This document shows positions 40,525 to 49,194 of a stretch of 64,000 nucleotides of DNA, piece after piece. The stretch covers positions 2,418,001-2,482,000 of the forward strand of contig NZ_JAHOOZ010000001.1 of assembly GCF_019075875.1 (NCBI RefSeq), given 5' to 3'. A program made the position numbers and the translations under genes. Source of the stretch: Novosphingobium sp. G106 (GTDB lineage: Bacteria; Pseudomonadota; Alphaproteobacteria; Sphingomonadales; Sphingomonadaceae). Position 1 is the stretch's first letter. Every line of letters starts with the position of its first letter. The notes beneath the pieces are model-generated. The model was given only the letters and a program-made list of their open reading frames with translations, had not been told where the DNA came from and searched no databases.

Positions 40525-41501
40525 TCGTGGCCTGCCACGGGATGCGGGGTGTAAGGCGCTTCGAGCGCGGCGATCTCTTCGAGCGAAAGCGCCAGTTCCA
40601 GCGCCGCCAGCGCATCCTCGAGCTGCGCCATTTTCGAGACGCCGACGATCGGCGCGATCACCCCCGGTTTCGCCAGCAGCCAGGCCAGCGCCACCTGCGC
40701 CATCGGCACGCCCCGCGCGCCGGCGATCTTCTCCACCGCGGCGACCACCGCGCGGTCGCTCTCCTCGGTCTTGGTATAGAGGTTGGCGATGATCCGGTCG
40801 CTCTGCGAGCGCGCCGTCTCGCCGCCCCAGGGCCGAGTCAGCATGCCGCGCGCCAGCGGGCTCCAGGGGATCACGCCGATGCCTTCCTCGCGGCAGAGCG
40901 GCAGCATCTCGCGCTCTTCCTCGCGGTATAGCAGGTTGACGTGGTTCTGCATCGAGACGAAGCGCGCCCAGCCGTGCTGTCGCGAGAGGTTCAGCGCCTT
41001 ATGGAACTGCCAGGCATGCATCGAGGACGCGCCGATATATCGCGCCTTGCCCGCCTTCACAATGTCATTGAGCGCCTCTAGCGTCTCCTCGATCGGCGTC
41101 TCGTAGTCCCAGCGATGGATCTGGTAGAGATCGACATAGTCGGTGCCGAGCCGGGTCAGGCTGTCGTCGATCGCTTGGAACAGCGCCTTGCGCGACAGGC
41201 CGGCCTGGTTCGGTCCTTTGCCCCAGCGACCGTTCGCCTTGGTCGCAAGGACGATCTCGTCGCGCCGCGCGAAGTCCTTGAGCGCCCGCCCCGTCACCTC
41301 TTCCGAGCTGCCGGCAGCGTAGATATTGGCCGTATCGAAGAAATTGATCCCCGCCTCGACCGCGCGGCGCAAGATCGGGCGGCTCGCCTCCTCGTCGAGG
41401 ATCCAGGAATGCCAGCCCTTGGATGCATCGCCGAAGCTCATGCAGCCGAGGCACAGCCGTGAGACCTTGAGGCCGGTCCTGCCGAGCGTGACGTAGTCCA
41501 T
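40521..41501 (-). CDS. Aldo/keto reductase
   Basis: 326 aa from ATG 41501 (MDYVTLGRTGLKVSRLCLGC); an in-frame extension to 41549 lacks family sequence. The tetrad is Asp and Tyr in FDTANIYAAGSSEE, Lys in LATKANG and His in QIHRWD. PIVGVSKMAQLEDAL binds NADP. It is only distantly similar to the AKR at 17784. It is co-transcribed with the thioesterase and the small protein. Confidence 0.9.
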   Translation of the reverse strand: MDYVTLGRTGLKVSRLCLGCMSFGDASKGWHSWILDEEASRPILRRAVEAGINFFDTANIYAAGSSEEVTGRALKDFARRDEIVLATKANGRWGKGPNQAGLSRKALFQAIDDSLTRLGTDYVDLYQIHRWDYETPIEETLEALNDIVKAGKARYIGASSMHAWQFHKALNLSRQHGWARFVSMQNHVNLLYREEEREMLPLCREEGIGVIPWSPLARGMLTRPWGGETARSQSDRIIANLYTKTEESDRAVVAAVEKIAGARGVPMAQVALAWLLAKPGVIAPIVGVSKMAQLEDALAALELALSLEEIAALEAPYTPHPVAGHE

Positions 41502-41794
41502 GTCTGACGATCCTAGCTTGGCCGGTTGGCGGCCGGAGAACTTCTGCAACCTCGCACATATCGCGTTCGTGAACTTTGGCCGCGCGAGTCGCGTGTGATG
41601 CGATTATTTACTGCTTATTCAATGGATTGATTGAGACCGGCGGCATTCTGGCAGGTTGTGCGCCGGTAGGAAAGAAGCGACCGCGCAAGTTCCCATTTCG
41701 GACCCGATCCACGCAAAGGCAGGATTGATGTGCACGGGGATTTTGCGCAAGATCGCCTCGGCAGGGCAACGAAGATAAAAAACGGGGGCTTCAA
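41502..41794. other. Divergent intergenic region, no gene seen
   Basis: 293 bp between the AKR (minus) and the TPR protein (plus). It has a moderately AT-rich part near 41600-41630 that could hold promoters. I see no convincing ORF, repeat or RNA. Confidence 0.5.
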
Positions 41795-43273
41795 ATGAAC
41801 TTACGGCTTGCGCTGTACCTCAGCGCAATGATCGTCATCGGGCAGGTTCAGCCCGCGTCGGCCGCCGTCGTGCCGCGCGATCTCCGAACGGCCCTGCTCG
41901 CCATTGCGGAAGCGACGAAAGCCAAAAACTGCAAGGCCGCGCTCGCTATCGTTGCCGAACAGACGGCAACGACGACCTTCGGGCAGCTGAACGATCGGGT
42001 ACGGCTCGCATTCTACGGCGTCGGCATGGGATGCGCCGTCGAGGAAAAACAACTCGAACTCGCCCTGGGCTATGCCCAAACGGCCTCGGGGATACCCGGG
42101 GCTAGCGCGGAGTTCTGGCGCGCTCGCGCCGCCCTCGCCTGGCAGCTCAAGCGCCACGACGACGCCGTGGCTGCTGTTGAGGGCATGGCAAAGAACAATC
42201 CGGACGCGTTGGCCGGCACGTCGATCAGGATGCTGTACCAGATGGACGTCGCGCTCAAGAGCGAGCCTCCGGTCCGGCGACGTCTGCTGGCGGTACTGGC
42301 CAGCCCTGCGTACGTCCCGGACGAAGTCGGCTGGTCCGCCGATCCCTTCCGCGAAGAATATGCGACAGTCCTCGCCGATGCCGGCGACAAGGCCGGCGCA
42401 GCTGCAATGGTCGCGCTGATCGAGGATCCTTATAGCCGCGTGCAGATCAGCCTGGACCCCAGGTTGCGGGAGATGATCCCGGCGAATTTCGATGCCCGCG
42501 CGGCCGTGGAAAGCCATATGGCCAAAATGCGCGAAATCGCCGCCGCCCACAGCGGCGCCATTCGCCCACAGCTCAATGTCGCGAACGACCTCCTTGCACT
42601 CGACAACGCCCGGGAAGCACTAGCCACACTTGACGCGATCGATCCGGCAAAGTCCGGCGACGGCGCCTTTACCGACCGGGACAACGAGTTGAACTGGTGG
42701 TGGAACAGCAAGGCTGCAGCTTACGCCAGGCTGGGCCGCTACGATGAGGCCGTGGCCGCCTTCTCCGCAGGCAAGGCTCTCACCGAAGTTGGCCAACCCA
42801 ACATCAGCCAGACCATCAATCTGTCCGAGCTGCAGATACGTTTCGGCCACGCGGTGGATGCACTGGCCACTCTGGCACCGATTTCCGCCGGCCAAGTCCG
42901 GGGAAGCCCCTACGGTCTCATGCAATTTCACAAGAACAGCGGCTGTGCCAGTTACAAGCTGGGTAAGCTCGACGACGCCAAGACCGAGCTCGCCTATCTG
43001 CACGCTCACGTCGACGATGCACCCTTTGCCCTGACCGAACTGCAGCTATGCATGAGCGACATCGAAGGCGCCGCAGCCTCGGTCATCAAACAACTCGATA
43101 CGGCCGATCAGCGCGTGAAGGCTCTCATGGCACTCAGCGATTTCGCTCCTTCCAACTCTTCTCTGCCCCCGAAACCATATGAGCTCGGCCTCCCGGCACT
43201 GAAGGCGCGCGCCGATGTCCAGGCCGCGATCGCCCGGGCCGGCGGCATCCGCAGTTTCAACATCCCGCGATAA
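41795..43273 (+). CDS. Periplasmic TPR-like repeat protein
   Basis: 492 aa. The signal peptide is about residues 1-23 (cleavage after ASA). The rest is helical, with degenerate TPR units such as YARLGRYDEAVAAFSAGKAL near residue 315 and a repeat-like ALDNAREALATLDAIDP. It probably mediates protein contacts in the periplasm. The next gene, 35 bp downstream, encodes a DUF3857/transglutaminase protein, so the two may act together. Function is unknown. Confidence 0.75.
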   Translation: MNLRLALYLSAMIVIGQVQPASAAVVPRDLRTALLAIAEATKAKNCKAALAIVAEQTATTTFGQLNDRVRLAFYGVGMGCAVEEKQLELALGYAQTASGIPGASAEFWRARAALAWQLKRHDDAVAAVEGMAKNNPDALAGTSIRMLYQMDVALKSEPPVRRRLLAVLASPAYVPDEVGWSADPFREEYATVLADAGDKAGAAAMVALIEDPYSRVQISLDPRLREMIPANFDARAAVESHMAKMREIAAAHSGAIRPQLNVANDLLALDNAREALATLDAIDPAKSGDGAFTDRDNELNWWWNSKAAAYARLGRYDEAVAAFSAGKALTEVGQPNISQTINLSELQIRFGHAVDALATLAPISAGQVRGSPYGLMQFHKNSGCASYKLGKLDDAKTELAYLHAHVDDAPFALTELQLCMSDIEGAAASVIKQLDTADQRVKALMALSDFAPSNSSLPPKPYELGLPALKARADVQAAIARAGGIRSFNIPR

Positions 43274-43308
43274 CAAAAACCGGCGGCACCCCCGCGAGGA
43301 GAGACGAT

Positions 43309-45372
43309 TTGTTGCGATACACGAGCATGGCCGTGCTGCTGGCAGCCTTCATCGGGGTAACCGCCGATGCCAAGACGTCCGCTGCCAACCGCGACATTCG
43401 CTATGGCGTTCCGCTCGGCTGGGTCCAGCCGCCACCGCCGCCGACCGAGGCAAAGCCCGCGGCCGATGCGCCGTTCCACTTCATCTATCTGGACACGCAG
43501 CTTCACGTCCTGCCCACGGGAGTCGAGACCTACACCGCCTATCGCGTCCGCATCCTCAAGCCCGAAGCACTGCAGATGGGGCATATCACCCTTACCTGGG
43601 ATCCGAGCAGCGGCGACGCCACGGTCCACAGCGTGCGCATCATCCGCGACGGCCAAACGATCGACGTGCTCAAGAATACGCGTTTCCAGGTGATCCAGCG
43701 CGAGCAAGGGCTCGAACAGGCGGTGATCACCGGTGACCTGACAGCCATGTTGCAAGTCCCCGGCCTGCAGGTCGGTGACGAACTGGAAGTCGCAACGACC
43801 CAGCGCAGCCGCGACCCGACGCTCGGCGATCATGCCTTCGGGCTTTTCCAGTTTCCCACGCAGGGGCTACCCGGCTCGTTCCGTTATCGGCTGAGCTGGC
43901 CTGATTCAGAACGCCTGGCCTTCCAAAGCTCGCGCGATCTCGCCGTGGCGGTGCCCGCGCGCGAAGGCGGGATGCAGACGATCAGCTACGACCTGCGCGA
44001 TCCGCGCGGCGTCATCGTCAACGAGGGAGCGCCCAACCGCTACAACGTCCGGCGACTGATCGAGTATTCGGACTTCGCCGGCTGGGAAGATGTCTCGCGA
44101 CGCTTCTGGCCGCTGTTCGCCAGCGCCGCGACGCTCCCGCCCGGCTCGCCCTTGCGGGCGCAGGTGGCGAAAATCGCTGCGGCCTCAGCCGATCCCGCGC
44201 AGCGGGCCCTTGCCGCCCTGCGCCTCGTGCAGGACGAAATCCGCTACGTCTATGTCGGCCTCAACGGCGGCGGATACCGCCCGGCTTCTGCCGACGAAAC
44301 CTGGTCGCGGCGTTTCGGCGATTGCAAGGCGAAGACGGCGCTGCTGATCGCACTGCTGCGCGAACTCGGTATCGAGGCCGAACCCGTGGCCGTTCAGGTC
44401 AGCGGCGACGACGGCCTCGATGCCCGACTACCGAGCCCCAGCGTGTTCAATCACGTACTGGTAAGGGCCAAAATCGGCGGAAAGAGCTATTGGCTCGACG
44501 GCACGCGGCTGGGTGACCGGCACCTCGAACTGCTGCCGCAGCCCGGGTTCGCCTGGGCCCTCCCGCTTCGCGAGAAAGGCGCGCCGATCGAAGCCGTGAC
44601 CGCAGCCCCCTTCGCCCGCCCGCAATTCATCGGCGTGCTGGATATGGACGCCAGCGCGGGCTTCAACCAGCCGGCCAAGGTTTCGGTGCAATACGTCATG
44701 CGCGGCGACGAAGCCTATGGCGTGCGGACGAGCCTGGCGGCGCTTTCGTCCGAGGATACCGATCGGGCTCTGCGCGCCTACTGGCGGCGCGAGGAAAGCT
44801 GGGTCAATGCCGACAGCGTCTCCTGGCGCTACGACGAGGACCGCAACACGACGATTCTGAGCCTCACCGGGACCGGCAACGCCGATTGGGACGGCAATGA
44901 CAAGGAAGGCCACGACATGACGATCTGGCGCGCGGGCTTTCCTCCACCGGACATCCTTCGCCGGCCCAAAGGCCAGGACGACAGTGCTCCGTGGCTGACG
45001 GATTTCCCAAGCTTCAAGTGCTGGGCGGCCACGATCCGGTTGCCGCGCGCCGGTGCGGGCCATCGCTGGGGCTACTACGCCGATCCAATGGACAAGGAGA
45101 TCGGCAGCGTGAACTATTGGCGGCAGGCCGGGCTCAGCGGCTACGTCATGCGCGTGGTGAAGAGCCGCCAGGTTCTGCAGCGGGAAATCTCGGCCGAGAT
45201 GGCCCGCAAGCAGACCGACGCCGTGCCGGGGTTCAACAACAACATGTCGCGCGTGTACGAAGAGGAAGCGAGCGGAGCTGCCAAGTCCGCCGCAGGACAG
45301 GACAAGCTACCTTTTGGCGACAGCGTGGATTGGGCGGTGAACGACGGCGCCTGCAGCGCTTCCGCCAATTGA
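43309..45372 (+). CDS. Exported DUF3857 / transglutaminase-like protein
   Basis: 687 aa from TTG 43309, preceded by GAGGAGA; ATG 43327 is the alternative. A signal peptide (about residues 1-22, cleavage near TADA) is followed by a DUF3857 beta domain (VETYTAYRVRILKPEAL) and a transglutaminase-like core near 330-410 with the full triad: Cys in RRFGDCKAKTALL, His in FNHVLVRA, Asp in YWLDGTRLGD. A C-terminal DUF2569/DUF3858-like region follows. It could cleave or cross-link proteins or peptides in the envelope. It is paired with the TPR protein upstream. Confidence 0.82.
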   Translation: MLRYTSMAVLLAAFIGVTADAKTSAANRDIRYGVPLGWVQPPPPPTEAKPAADAPFHFIYLDTQLHVLPTGVETYTAYRVRILKPEALQMGHITLTWDPSSGDATVHSVRIIRDGQTIDVLKNTRFQVIQREQGLEQAVITGDLTAMLQVPGLQVGDELEVATTQRSRDPTLGDHAFGLFQFPTQGLPGSFRYRLSWPDSERLAFQSSRDLAVAVPAREGGMQTISYDLRDPRGVIVNEGAPNRYNVRRLIEYSDFAGWEDVSRRFWPLFASAATLPPGSPLRAQVAKIAAASADPAQRALAALRLVQDEIRYVYVGLNGGGYRPASADETWSRRFGDCKAKTALLIALLRELGIEAEPVAVQVSGDDGLDARLPSPSVFNHVLVRAKIGGKSYWLDGTRLGDRHLELLPQPGFAWALPLREKGAPIEAVTAAPFARPQFIGVLDMDASAGFNQPAKVSVQYVMRGDEAYGVRTSLAALSSEDTDRALRAYWRREESWVNADSVSWRYDEDRNTTILSLTGTGNADWDGNDKEGHDMTIWRAGFPPPDILRRPKGQDDSAPWLTDFPSFKCWAATIRLPRAGAGHRWGYYADPMDKEIGSVNYWRQAGLSGYVMRVVKSRQVLQREISAEMARKQTDAVPGFNNNMSRVYEEEASGAAKSAAGQDKLPFGDSVDWAVNDGACSASAN

Positions 45373-45417
45373 GGCTGCGCGAGGCGTCACGGGTTCGGCG
45401 CCGCTAGGCAAGAGATC

Positions 45418-45460
45418 GGCTCCGCACCCTCCCGTCGACGGGAAGGATGCGGAGCCCTTT
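45418..45460 (+). terminator. Terminator between the transglutaminase-like gene and the His-rich lipoprotein
   Basis: A long stem: GGCTCCGCA (45418-45426) with TGCGGAGCC (45448-45456), and an inner TCCCGTCGACGGGA palindrome, followed by CTTTC. It lies between convergent genes. Confidence 0.65.
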
Positions 45461-45484
45461 CAATTCCTACGCTGCTCGCGGCGA

Positions 45485-45655
45485 TCAGTAGGCATGATTG
45501 GAATCGTGATCGCCGTCATGATCGTGGTCATGGCCATGATCGTGCCCGTGATGACGGCTCCAGCGGCCGGGATGGCCGTCGTCGCAGGCCGAGAGACCAA
45601 GCCCCGCGACGATCAATGCGGCCGACAGGATCGCCTTGACTGTTCTGCTCTTCAT
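45485..45655 (-). CDS. Very small His-rich lipoprotein
   Basis: 56 aa. A signal peptide with lipobox LSAC (Cys near residue 24) is followed by a tail made almost only of His, Asp and Gly: HHGHDHGHDHDHDGDH. This is a clear metal-binding composition (Zn, Ni, Co or Cu). It lies 13 bp downstream of an RcnB-like gene on the same strand, so both may handle divalent metal in the envelope. Confidence 0.7.
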   Translation of the reverse strand: MKSRTVKAILSAALIVAGLGLSACDDGHPGRWSRHHGHDHGHDHDHDGDHDSNHAY

Positions 45656-45668
45656 GGCGTTTCCCCGC

Positions 45669-45995
45669 TCAGCGGCTGGCGACGATCGAGGCGATCAGCC
45701 CTGTCGCGACGGCTGCGAGGATGAACTGATTGCCCTGCTGGCGCCATTCGTAGCCGCGCGGCGGCTGGCGCAGGCGATAGCGGCGGTAATCGACCGGCCG
45801 CGCCCCGCGCCAGTCGTTGTACCCCATGCGCTCGCCCTTGTTCCAGCGATGCTGGTTGCCTTGGTCGTGGCCCCAGCCCGGATGCTGGTTGCCGGGCTGC
45901 GGGCGGCCGTGGTTGCCGTGCGGGTCGGGCGCGGCCGAAGCGGCAGAGCCGGCCACAAGCGCCAGAGCGGCGGCCGCATAGACTATCGATTTCAT
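45669..45995 (-). CDS. RcnB-family periplasmic protein
   Basis: 108 aa from ATG 45995. The signal peptide is about residues 1-21 (cleavage after ASA). The mature N-terminus is rich in His, Gly, Asn and Pro (HGNHGRPQPGNQHPGWGHD). The RcnB-type domain follows, WNKGERMGYNDWRG...YRLRQPPRGYEWRQQGNQF, and ends in a hydrophobic segment. In E. coli RcnB modulates Ni/Co efflux; no rcnA-like pump is in the window. It is co-directional with the His-rich lipoprotein. Confidence 0.8.
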   Translation of the reverse strand: MKSIVYAAAALALVAGSAASAAPDPHGNHGRPQPGNQHPGWGHDQGNQHRWNKGERMGYNDWRGARPVDYRRYRLRQPPRGYEWRQQGNQFILAAVATGLIASIVASR

Positions 45996-46104
45996 AGATT
46001 TCTCCCGATCCGGTCTTGCCGGAACAAATGGCGCGCGCCCTGCCTTCGCGGAGCGAAACCGGCGAAGCGCAGCTTGGTTCCCCGGCAATGCCAGCGCCTT
46101 AAAT

Positions 46105-46120
46105 TGGAACTTAAGTTCCA
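46105..46120. promoter_or_regulatory. Perfect 16-bp palindrome in a divergent promoter
   Basis: TGGAACTTAAGTTCCA is perfectly symmetrical and AT-richer than its surroundings. It lies 109 bp upstream of the RcnB-like gene and 67 bp upstream of the acyl-CoA ligase. Size and symmetry fit a MarR- or TetR-type operator. The regulator is not identified. Confidence 0.6.
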
Positions 46121-46187
46121 TACTAGCGCAGGCAGCGATTTGTCTGTTAGGCTACGCACACAACAAACCAATCTGGGAGCAGACCTG

Positions 46188-47741
46188 ATGACCGACGCGC
46201 TGCATCGCCCGCTCTACACCGCCGACATCCTGGTCAACGCGCTGTCCACCGCGACCGACCGGCCGATGCTCCACCTGCTCGGTGGCCCGACCCTGACAGC
46301 CGGCGACGTGCGCGACGAGACCAGCCGGATGATCCAGGCGCTCGCCAGCCTCGGTGTTGGCAAAGGCACCCGCGTCGGGCTGATCTCGCCTAACCGCCCC
46401 GAAGTGCTCCACGCCAGCCACGCGGTGCAGCTGCTCGCCGCGGTCTATGTGCCGATGCACCCGCTGAGCGGACTCGCCGATCACCTGCACGTCATCCGCG
46501 ATTCCGGCGTCGAGGTCCTGATCTTCGACGCCGACCGATTTGCCGCGCGCGCCGGCGAGATCGCCGCAGAAATCCCCGCGCTCAAGCTCATGGCCTTCGG
46601 CGACTGCGCGATCGCCGACAACATCTCCACCCTCGCCGCCACTTTCACCCCGCAGCCGCTGGTCGCGCCCGAAGTCGGTCCGAGCGATGTCATGCGGCTC
46701 GGCTATTCGGGCGGCACGACGGGCAAACCCAAGGCGATCCCCTCTATCCAGCGTGTCGGCGTCAACACGCTGCAGATCATGATGACCGACTGGGAATGGC
46801 CGGCTGTCCCGAACGTGCTGACCTGTACGCCGCTCAGCCACGCCGGCGCGGCGATGTTCCTGCCGACGCTGCTGCGCGGCGGGACCATGGTCGTACAGCC
46901 CGGTTTCGAGCCGGTCGCCGTGATGGAGACGATCGAGAAATACCGCATCAACTGCATGATGCTGGTGCCGACGATGATCTATGCGCTGCTCGATCACCCC
47001 CGCTTCGGCGAGTTCGACCTCTCCAGCCTGGAAACGGTGTTCTACGGCGCCTCGGCCATTTCACCCGCGCGGCTCAAGGAGGCGATCGAGCGGATCGGAC
47101 CGGTGTTCCAGCAGTTCTACGGCCAGGCCGAAGCACCTATGGCGCTGACCATTCTGCGCAAGGCCGAGCACGACATTACCGACATGCGCCGCCTCGCAAG
47201 CTGCGGCCGGCCGACGCCCTGGGTCAACCTCGCGCTGCTCGATGCCGAAGGCAATCCCGTGCCCGACGGCGAACCCGGCGAGATCTGCGTGCGCGGGCCC
47301 CTCGTGATGGACGGTTACCGCGACAATCCAGAGCTCAATGCAGAGACCTTCCGCGACGGTTGGCTGCATACGGGCGACGTCGCGGTGCGCGATCCGGGCG
47401 GCTTCCTGCGCATCGTCGACCGCACCAAGGACATGATCGTCACCGGCGGCTTCAACGTCTATCCCCGCGAAATCGAGGACATCATCGGCGAGCATCCGGC
47501 CGTCGCACAGGTCGCGGTGATCGGCGTGCCGCACGAGAAATGGGGCGAGGCGGTCAAGGCCTTCATCGTACTCAAACCCGGCGCCAGCGCCGAGGAGGCG
47601 GACCTCGTCGCGCCGGTCGCCGCGCGCAAAGGTTCGTTCCAGGCGCCCAAGGAGGTCGAGTTCGTCGCCTCGATTCCGCAGACGCCCGTCGGCAAGCCCG
47701 ACAAGAAGGCGCTGCGGGCGCTGGTCGCGAGCGGCGGCTAG
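46188..47741 (+). CDS. Acyl-CoA ligase (ANL superfamily)
   Basis: 517 aa from ATG 46188. The ATP-binding P-loop-like motif reads LGYSGGTTGKPKAIP near residues 165-180. Further motifs are FYGQAEAP, DGWLHTGDVAVRD with the adenylate-binding Asp, and DMIVTGGFNVYPREIE before the C-terminal domain with the catalytic lysine in TPVGKPDKKAL. It would form the CoA thioester of a fatty or aromatic acid via an acyl-AMP. It overlaps the convergent luciferase-like gene by four bases. The 16-bp palindrome upstream may control it. Confidence 0.9.
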   Translation: MTDALHRPLYTADILVNALSTATDRPMLHLLGGPTLTAGDVRDETSRMIQALASLGVGKGTRVGLISPNRPEVLHASHAVQLLAAVYVPMHPLSGLADHLHVIRDSGVEVLIFDADRFAARAGEIAAEIPALKLMAFGDCAIADNISTLAATFTPQPLVAPEVGPSDVMRLGYSGGTTGKPKAIPSIQRVGVNTLQIMMTDWEWPAVPNVLTCTPLSHAGAAMFLPTLLRGGTMVVQPGFEPVAVMETIEKYRINCMMLVPTMIYALLDHPRFGEFDLSSLETVFYGASAISPARLKEAIERIGPVFQQFYGQAEAPMALTILRKAEHDITDMRRLASCGRPTPWVNLALLDAEGNPVPDGEPGEICVRGPLVMDGYRDNPELNAETFRDGWLHTGDVAVRDPGGFLRIVDRTKDMIVTGGFNVYPREIEDIIGEHPAVAQVAVIGVPHEKWGEAVKAFIVLKPGASAEEADLVAPVAARKGSFQAPKEVEFVASIPQTPVGKPDKKALRALVASGG

Positions 47742-48619
47742 AGGGCCTTGGGCTCGATCGCCTTCATCCGCTCGACCGCCGGGCCGAACAGGGTTTCGAG
47801 CTTGCCCGCGGGGTCATTGCCGACAGCGCGCGCCATGACCGTGGCGACGCCGACCGCGGCATAATCCTCGGCGGCGCGGAGCACCTGGTCGGGCGTGCCG
47901 TCGTCAGGCGTCGAGAGCAGCGCGGTGACCTCGATCTCTCGGATGTCGCGGCCCAGGGCATCGCAATGGCGACGCAGCACGTCGAGCTTGTGCGAAACCT
48001 GGTCCGGCCCACCGAACAGGTTGCAGGCATCCGCATACTGCGCGACGAGCCGCAGGGTCTTCCTCTCGCCGCCGCCGCCGATCATGATCCGGGGGCGCGG
48101 CGACGAGACGGGCGCCGGACGGCAGAGCGTTTCGGCCAATTGGTAATGCCTGCCGTCGAAGGCGCCGTCGTTGTCGCCCCACATCTGCAAGCAGATCTGC
48201 AGCGCTTCCTCCAGCCGCTCGAACCGCTCGGCGACCGGCGGGAACGGCACGCCCAGCCCCTTGTGCTCCCGCTCGTACCAGGCAGCGCCGAGCCCGAGTT
48301 CGGCGCGGCCGCCCGACAGGACGTCGAGCGTCGTGACGATCTTTGCCAGCAGGCCCGGCGGGCGATAGGTCACGCCGGTGACCAGCACGCGCATCCGCAG
48401 GCGCTCGGTAACCCCTGCGATGAAACCCAGGGTCGTGTAACCTTCGAGCATCGGATCCTCGGCCGGCGCCATCGCTTCCATCTGGAAGTAGTGGTCCATG
48501 ACCGAAAGCGTCTTGATGCCTACCGCCTCGGCCGTGCGCGCGAGGCGCGCGACACCAGGGCCGATCTGCGCCGGGCTGCCAGCCCAGTCGAAACGCGTGA
48601 TGTGAAGGTCCATGTCCAT
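47738..48619 (-). CDS. Luciferase-like (LLM) flavin-dependent oxidoreductase
   Basis: 293 aa from ATG 48619, set by GGAGAG eight bases upstream; the much longer open frame upstream is not family sequence. Segments are VGIKTLSVMDHYFQM, TYRPPGLLAKIVTTLDVLSGGRAELGLGAAWYEREHKGLG and PRIMIGGGGERKTLRLVAQYAD, as in F420/FMN-dependent LLM enzymes. It is convergent with the acyl-CoA ligase. It is a possible partner of the flavin reductase at 4210, but that is far away. Confidence 0.86.
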   Translation of the reverse strand: MDMDLHITRFDWAGSPAQIGPGVARLARTAEAVGIKTLSVMDHYFQMEAMAPAEDPMLEGYTTLGFIAGVTERLRMRVLVTGVTYRPPGLLAKIVTTLDVLSGGRAELGLGAAWYEREHKGLGVPFPPVAERFERLEEALQICLQMWGDNDGAFDGRHYQLAETLCRPAPVSSPRPRIMIGGGGERKTLRLVAQYADACNLFGGPDQVSHKLDVLRRHCDALGRDIREIEVTALLSTPDDGTPDQVLRAAEDYAAVGVATVMARAVGNDPAGKLETLFGPAVERMKAIEPKAL

Positions 48620-48758
48620 GAGGCAATCTCTCCATCGCCGACCGAGTCGCCGGTTTTGCCGACTGTCCGCTGGCACGCAACGCGGCGCAAGACGTCTCGG
48701 CTTTCGCCGAGCCGGATGACAAGCTAAGGCGCCACTTTGGATACATTCTGGAGTCGCC

Positions 48759-49178
48759 ATGATTAGTCTCGAACAGGCCCGCACCGTCATCGCCGCCGCC
48801 CGCACCCATGGCCGGGAAGTGGGCTTGAAGCCGCTGACCATCGTCGTGCTCGATGCCGGCGGGCACCTGGTGGCGATGGAGCGCGAGGACGGTTCGGGAT
48901 ACGGCCGGCCGCAGATTGCCCAGGGCAAGGCCGCGGGCGCGCTCGCCATGGGCGTGTCGAGCCGCGCGCTCGGCGAGATGGCCGCCGACCGCCCGACCTT
49001 CATCGCTGCGCTTTCGGTGGCTTGGGAAGGCAAGCTGATCCCCGCCGCGGGCGGCGTACTGATCCGCGACGGCGCCGGCACGCTGCTCGGCGCCGTCGGC
49101 GTCAGCGGCGACCTGTCGGACAAGGACGAGGAAGCCGCGAACGCCGGCATCCACGCCGCCGGCCTGCACGCGGGCTAG
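48759..49178 (+). CDS. GlcG/HbpS-type heme-degrading domain protein
   Basis: 139 aa, single domain. ISLEQARTVIAAARTHG at the N-terminus, LTIVVLDAGGHLVAMEREDGS, and the C-terminal GGVLIRDGAGTLLGAVGVSG are the standard segments of the family. Members bind heme or small ligands; the role is often unclear. No signal peptide. It is convergent with a methyltransferase gene. Confidence 0.85.
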   Translation: MISLEQARTVIAAARTHGREVGLKPLTIVVLDAGGHLVAMEREDGSGYGRPQIAQGKAAGALAMGVSSRALGEMAADRPTFIAALSVAWEGKLIPAAGGVLIRDGAGTLLGAVGVSGDLSDKDEEAANAGIHAAGLHAG

Positions 49179-49194
49179 ATCGTTTGGGGCTAAG

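Noticed and set aside
48620..49150. An N-terminal extension of the luciferase-like protein up to 49150
   Set aside because: The extension is Ser/Pro/Arg-rich, lies opposite the GlcG-like gene, and the ATG at 48619 has its own ribosome binding site.
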